Below, one piece after another: positions 60,453-64,000 of a DNA stretch of 64,000 nucleotides. A program made the translations under genes and the position numbers. Positions within the stretch are counted from its first letter, which is position 1, and every line of letters begins with the position of its first letter. Location of the stretch: positions 124,001 through 188,000 of the forward strand of contig NZ_BPRA01000014.1 in NCBI RefSeq assembly GCF_022179645.1, in the 5' to 3' direction. The notes beneath the pieces are model-generated. The model was not told the DNA's origin and did no database searches. It saw only the letters and a program-made list of their open reading frames with translations. Origin of the DNA: Methylobacterium thuringiense (GTDB taxonomy: Bacteria; Pseudomonadota; Alphaproteobacteria; Rhizobiales; Beijerinckiaceae).

Positions 60453-60881
60453 ATGTTGGAAGAATTCAAGAAGTTCGCCCTGCGCGGCAACGTCGTCGAT
60501 CTCGCCGTCGGCGTGATCATCGGCGCGGCCTTCGGCGCCATCGTGACCTCGCTGGTCCAGGACGTGATCATGCCGGTGATCGGCGCGGTGACCGGCGGCC
60601 TCGACTTCTCGAACTACTATCTCGCCCTGTCCTCGAAGGTGACGCCCGGCCTCGCCTACGCCGACGCCAAGAAGCTCGGCGCCGTGGTTGGCTACGGCCA
60701 GTTCCTGACGCTGGCCGTCAACTTCGCCATCGTCGCCTTCGTGCTGTTCATGGTGATCCGCGCCGTGAACAAGCTGAAGACCCGGGAAGAGGCCAAGCCC
60801 GAGCCCGTCGCCGAGGTGCCGGCCGACGTGAGGATCCTCGCGGAGATCCGCGACATCCTGGCGGCTCGCCCGAAGGTGTGA
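60453..60881 (+). CDS. mscL: Large-conductance mechanosensitive channel MscL
   Basis: The 142-residue pentameric channel opens on hypo-osmotic shock. N-terminal [59 protein letters not shown] and the C-terminal helix AEIRDILA are complete. GAGGAG lies eight bases before ATG 60453. Confidence 0.97.
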   Translation: MLEEFKKFALRGNVVDLAVGVIIGAAFGAIVTSLVQDVIMPVIGAVTGGLDFSNYYLALSSKVTPGLAYADAKKLGAVVGYGQFLTLAVNFAIVAFVLFMVIRAVNKLKTREEAKPEPVAEVPADVRILAEIRDILAARPKV

Positions 60882-60896
60882 GGCCGGACGCGAGGT

Positions 60897-61712
60897 TCAG
60901 GCGCCCTGCCGCGCGCTCAGCAGCCGGTCGACCACGCCCAGGATCTGCGCGTCCTTGTCGGTGCGCCGCGCGCAGAGCCGGGCGACCATCAGCGGCAGGT
61001 GCCAGGCGCGGATCTCGGCGCGGCTGACGCCGCCGAGCCGGCGGTAGCAGCGGACGTACCAGTCGGCGGCGATGCCCCGGATCCGGTCGGCGTTGCCCTC
61101 GCCGGCTTTCGGGAGGCGGCCGTAGCGGATCATCAGCTCGGTGCGGGCGACGTCGGCGGCCGGGCATCCGGTGCCGGCCTTCTGCCAGTCGATGATGGCG
61201 AGGCCGCCGGGGGTGCACAGCACGTTCCCGGGGTGGATGTCGTTGTGGCAGAACGCGTCGCCCCGCGGCAGACGATCGAGCACGGCCAAAGCCGCGTCCC
61301 GCGTCGCCTCCGGGACCCGGGCCCAGCCGATGTCGTGGGCGATGCGGTCGGTTTGCGCCGGCAGGTCGGGGGCGGGCAGGGCGTGGATCGCGTGCTGGAT
61401 CGCGGCGAGCCGGCGCAGCGCCAGCATCATGCCGAGGGGATTTTTCGCGTAGCGGCGCAGCATGGTCGGGCCGTGCAGGCGCTCGAACAGGATGCCGGTG
61501 CGCCCGTCCCGCTTCAGCAGCGCGATCGGCCGCGGCACGGGCAGGCCGCGCTCGTGAGCCAGCGCGCTCGCGCGGAACTCGTTCTCGATCGCGGCCGGCT
61601 CCGACGGTTCGCGGTAGAGCTTCAGCACCCGGTCGGCGCCGTGCAGGAATACCTCCGAGCTGAGGCCGGAACCGAGGGGCACCGGGGCGGCTGACGTCGC
61701 TTCCGCAGGCAT
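60897..61712 (-). CDS. Aminoglycoside phosphotransferase (APH)-family kinase
   Basis: The 271-residue protein has a small-molecule kinase fold: SSEVFLHGADRVLKLYRE (nucleotide Lys), catalytic loop FCHNDIHPGNVLC (about 155) and metal site LAIIDWQKAG. Substrate may be choline, a sugar, homoserine or an antibiotic; APH-like resistance is not implied. It converges with mscL, 15 bases apart. A parS-like palindrome lies 38 bases upstream of its start. Confidence 0.87.
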   Translation of the reverse strand: MPAEATSAAPVPLGSGLSSEVFLHGADRVLKLYREPSEPAAIENEFRASALAHERGLPVPRPIALLKRDGRTGILFERLHGPTMLRRYAKNPLGMMLALRRLAAIQHAIHALPAPDLPAQTDRIAHDIGWARVPEATRDAALAVLDRLPRGDAFCHNDIHPGNVLCTPGGLAIIDWQKAGTGCPAADVARTELMIRYGRLPKAGEGNADRIRGIAADWYVRCYRRLGGVSRAEIRAWHLPLMVARLCARRTDKDAQILGVVDRLLSARQGA

Positions 61713-61750
61713 TCGGTCCGATCTCGCCCTCTATGCGCGGCTGGGCAGGC

Positions 61751-61772
61751 CGTGGTTTCACGTGAAACCACG
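61751..61772. promoter_or_regulatory. parS-like 22-bp palindrome
   Basis: A perfect 22-bp palindrome centred on CACGTG. Its inner 14 bases, GTTTCACGTGAAAC, are identical to the core of chromosomal parS, the ParB-binding centromere site (16-bp consensus TGTTTCACGTGAAACA). parS sites usually cluster near the replication origin. Confidence 0.75.
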
Positions 61773-62001
61773 CGAGGTTCAGGTCGTCGACGGCGCCTGG
61801 CGGTTCCGGTCCCCCGGATCCCGCCTCACCGCATCATGCCCCGGCGGGGTAGACGCGCCCGCCACCGGCGACAAGCAGCCCCAGCCGCACACCACTCGTG
61901 ACTCGGGGTCCGCGCCTCCTTATGAGGACGCGAGCATGGCCGGGGCGTGACGCGCGCTCGGCCGACCCAGGACGCGATTCCAGACCCCCGAGCGATCCAC
62001 G
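61773..62001. other. Intergenic, alaS promoter region
   Basis: About 230 bases between the palindrome and alaS. No gene is supported and no clear promoter was picked out. Confidence 0.5.
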
Positions 62002-64000
62002 ATGAGCGGCGTCAACGAGATCCGGTCGACCTTCCTCGACTATTTTTCGAAGGCCGGCCACACGGCCGTGCCGTCGTCTTCGCTGGTGCCGAAGAACGAC
62101 CCGACGCTGATGTTCACCAATGCCGGCATGGTGCAGTTCAAAAACGTCTTCACGGGTGTCGAGAAGCGCCCGTACGTGAAGGCGACCTCGTCGCAGAAGT
62201 GCGTGCGGGCGGGCGGCAAGCACAACGACCTCGACAATGTCGGCTACACCGCGCGCCACCTGACCTTCTTCGAGATGCTCGGCAACTTCTCCTTCGGCGA
62301 CTATTTCAAGCCGCAGGCGATCGAACTGGCCTGGACGCTGATCACCAAGGAGTTCGGGCTGAAGCCCGACAACCTGCTCGTCACCGTCTATGCGGACGAC
62401 GACGAGGCGGCATCGCTCTGGAAGAAGATTGCAGGTTTCTCGGACCAGAAAATCATCCGGATCGGGACGTCCGACAATTTCTGGCAGATGGGCGATACCG
62501 GCCCCTGCGGCCCCTGCTCGGAGATCTTCATCGACCGGGGCGAGAGCTTCGCGGGCGGCCCGCCCGGCTCCCCGGACGAGGACGGCGACCGGTTCCTCGA
62601 GTTCTGGAACCTCGTCTTCATGCAGTACGACCAGATCGCGCCGGGCGACCGTCGCGACCTGCCGCGGCCCTCGATCGATACCGGCATGGGCCTCGAGCGC
62701 ATGGCCGCGATCCTCCAGGGCGTGCCGAACATCTACGAGACCGACCTCTTTCGCGCACTGATCGACGCGGTCGCCCACGTGGTGGGTAAGCCGCCGGAGC
62801 CGGCCACCGTCGCCTCCTACAAGGTGGTCGCCGACCACCTGCGCTCGGTCTCGTTCCTGATCGCCGACGGCGTGCTGCCCTCGAACGAGGGCCGCGGCTA
62901 CGTGCTGCGCCGGATCATGCGCCGCGCCATGCGGCACCTCGAATTGCTGGGCGCCCGCGAGCCGACGATGTTCCGCCTTGTGCCGACGCTGGTCCGCGAG
63001 ATGGGCCAGGCCTTCTCGGAGCTGACCCGGGCCGAGCCGCTGATCTCCGAGACGTTGCGGCTGGAGGAGACCCGCTTCCGCCGCACGCTGGAGCGCGGTC
63101 TGACCATCCTCGACACCGAGACGCGCGATCTCCGCTCCGGCCAGAACCTCTCCGGCGAGACCGCCTTCACCCTCTACGACACCTACGGCTTTCCCCTCGA
63201 CCTGACGCAGGACGCCCTGAAGGCCCGCGGCATCGGCGTGGACACGGCCACCTTCGACGCGGCGATGCTGCGCCAGAAGCAGGCGGCCCGCGCCGCGTGG
63301 CAGGGCTCGGGCGAGGCGGCGACCGAGACGGTCTGGTACGCCGTCCGCGAGCGCACCGGCGCCACCGAATTTTTGGGCTACGACAGCGAGCAGGCCGAGG
63401 CCGTCGTCGGCGCGCTGCTGCGCGACGGCGCCGAGGTCGAGACTTTGTCGGCCGGCGAGAGCGGGCTCGCGGTGCTCAACCAGACGCCGTTCTATGGCGA
63501 ATCCGGCGGTCAGGTCGGCGACACCGGCACGCTCACCGGCACCGGTCTGAGCGCCAGGGTGAGGGCGACAGAGAAAAAACTCGGCGACCTGTTCGTGCAC
63601 CATGTCGAGGTCGTGGACGGCACGCTCGCCCTCGGCGCTGCGGTTGAGCTGAAGGTCGATCACGGCCGCCGTTCGGCGATCCGCGCCAACCATTCGGCGA
63701 CCCACCTGCTGCACGAGGCCCTGCGCCAGGTGCTCGGCGACCACGTTGCGCAGAAGGGCTCACTGGTCTCGCCCGACCGCCTGCGCTTCGACATCAGCCA
63801 CCCCAAGCCCATCGAGGCCGACGAGCTTCGCAAGGTCGAGGAGATCGCCAACGCGGTGCTCCTCCAGAACCAGAGCGTCGTCACCCGGCTGATGGCGGTG
63901 GACGAGGCGATCGAATCCGGCGCGCGCGCTCTGTTCGGCGAGAAATACGGCGACGAGGTTCGCGTCGTCTCCATGGGCAAGCCGGTCGACGACGCAGGCA
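62002..64000 (+). CDS. alaS: Alanyl-tRNA synthetase, 3' end outside window
   Basis: The first 666 residues of AlaRS are present. The class II catalytic domain starts [20 protein letters not shown], with [33 protein letters not shown] and [14 protein letters not shown]; the editing domain shows [17 protein letters not shown] (about 563), the HxxxH zinc motif that clears Ser-tRNA-Ala. The rest of the editing domain and the C-Ala domain lie beyond the right edge. Start ATG 62002 gives the usual N-terminus. Confidence 0.97.
   Translation, partial: MSGVNEIRSTFLDYFSKAGHTAVPSSSLVPKNDPTLMFTNAGMVQFKNVFTGVEKRPYVKATSSQKCVRAGGKHNDLDNVGYTARHLTFFEMLGNFSFGDYFKPQAIELAWTLITKEFGLKPDNLLVTVYADDDEAASLWKKIAGFSDQKIIRIGTSDNFWQMGDTGPCGPCSEIFIDRGESFAGGPPGSPDEDGDRFLEFWNLVFMQYDQIAPGDRRDLPRPSIDTGMGLERMAAILQGVPNIYETDLFRALIDAVAHVVGKPPEPATVASYKVVADHLRSVSFLIADGVLPSNEGRGYVLRRIMRRAMRHLELLGAREPTMFRLVPTLVREMGQAFSELTRAEPLISETLRLEETRFRRTLERGLTILDTETRDLRSGQNLSGETAFTLYDTYGFPLDLTQDALKARGIGVDTATFDAAMLRQKQAARAAWQGSGEAATETVWYAVRERTGATEFLGYDSEQAEAVVGALLRDGAEVETLSAGESGLAVLNQTPFYGESGGQVGDTGTLTGTGLSARVRATEKKLGDLFVHHVEVVDGTLALGAAVELKVDHGRRSAIRANHSATHLLHEALRQVLGDHVAQKGSLVSPDRLRFDISHPKPIEADELRKVEEIANAVLLQNQSVVTRLMAVDEAIESGARALFGEKYGDEVRVVSMGKPVDDAG

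Overview
The window is GC-rich, densely coded alphaproteobacterial chromosome. The gene set points to Hyphomicrobiales and most likely the Methylobacterium/Methylorubrum group: a BA14K protein, DUF2865 and DUF3309 proteins, a NepR-type anti-sigma factor, a ROSE-type heat-shock leader, a Tlde1/DUF2778 protein and GDP-rhamnose genes. The genus is inferred from gene content; no rRNA or tRNA gene was seen.

Layout. 1-7.6 kb: a DJ-1/PfpI protein and a lysophospholipase-like hydrolase (operon), a small heat-shock gene behind a RNA-thermometer leader, a porin, the glnK-amtB ammonium pair and acyl-CoA thioesterase II. 7.7-18.3 kb: housekeeping genes (UbiH-type hydroxylase, YggS, leuS, lptE-like lipoprotein, UPF0178, LysM protein, LOG-type phosphoribohydrolase, cysS). 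18.5-30 kb: small exported proteins, a solitary Phd/YefM antitoxin, CreA, DUF2865, a very repetitive OmpA-family protein, an MFS exporter, a sensor histidine kinase, a hydrolase and a phosphate-type porin. 30.4-32.7 kb is a decayed accessory patch: an autotransporter passenger broken by a stop and a frameshift, then cut off by an IS3-family element whose own transposase has three frameshifts. 32.9-45 kb: ABC-F ATPase, LLM flavin oxidoreductase, BA14K, a Crp/Fnr regulator ahead of a polyamine-type ABC importer without binding protein, cysteine synthase, and rmd/gmd for GDP-D-rhamnose. 45-53.6 kb: small genes, an orphan NepR-like protein, MITE-like repeats, an outer membrane barrel, a CNNM/CBS transporter that seems to start at ATT, the PrlF-YhaV toxin-antitoxin pair with a perfect 18-bp operator, a Tlde1-like protein, a sirtuin stub and a CHASE3-PAS protein lacking an output domain. 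53.6-64 kb: a Tat-exported two-subunit molybdenum hydroxylase, psd-pssA for phosphatidylethanolamine synthesis, trans-aconitate methyltransferase, mscL, a phosphotransferase, a 22-bp palindrome containing a parS core, and the 5' two thirds of alaS.

The clearest joint functions are nitrogen sensing and uptake (glnK, amtB), phospholipid synthesis (psd, pssA), GDP-rhamnose supply for surface polysaccharide (gmd, rmd), and polyamine-type import. I did not find a large undescribed defence or biosynthetic system. The most informative new observations are cis-acting: the ROSE-like leader, the parS-like palindrome, the toxin-antitoxin operators, the long perfect inverted repeats and the shared MITE-like repeat family.
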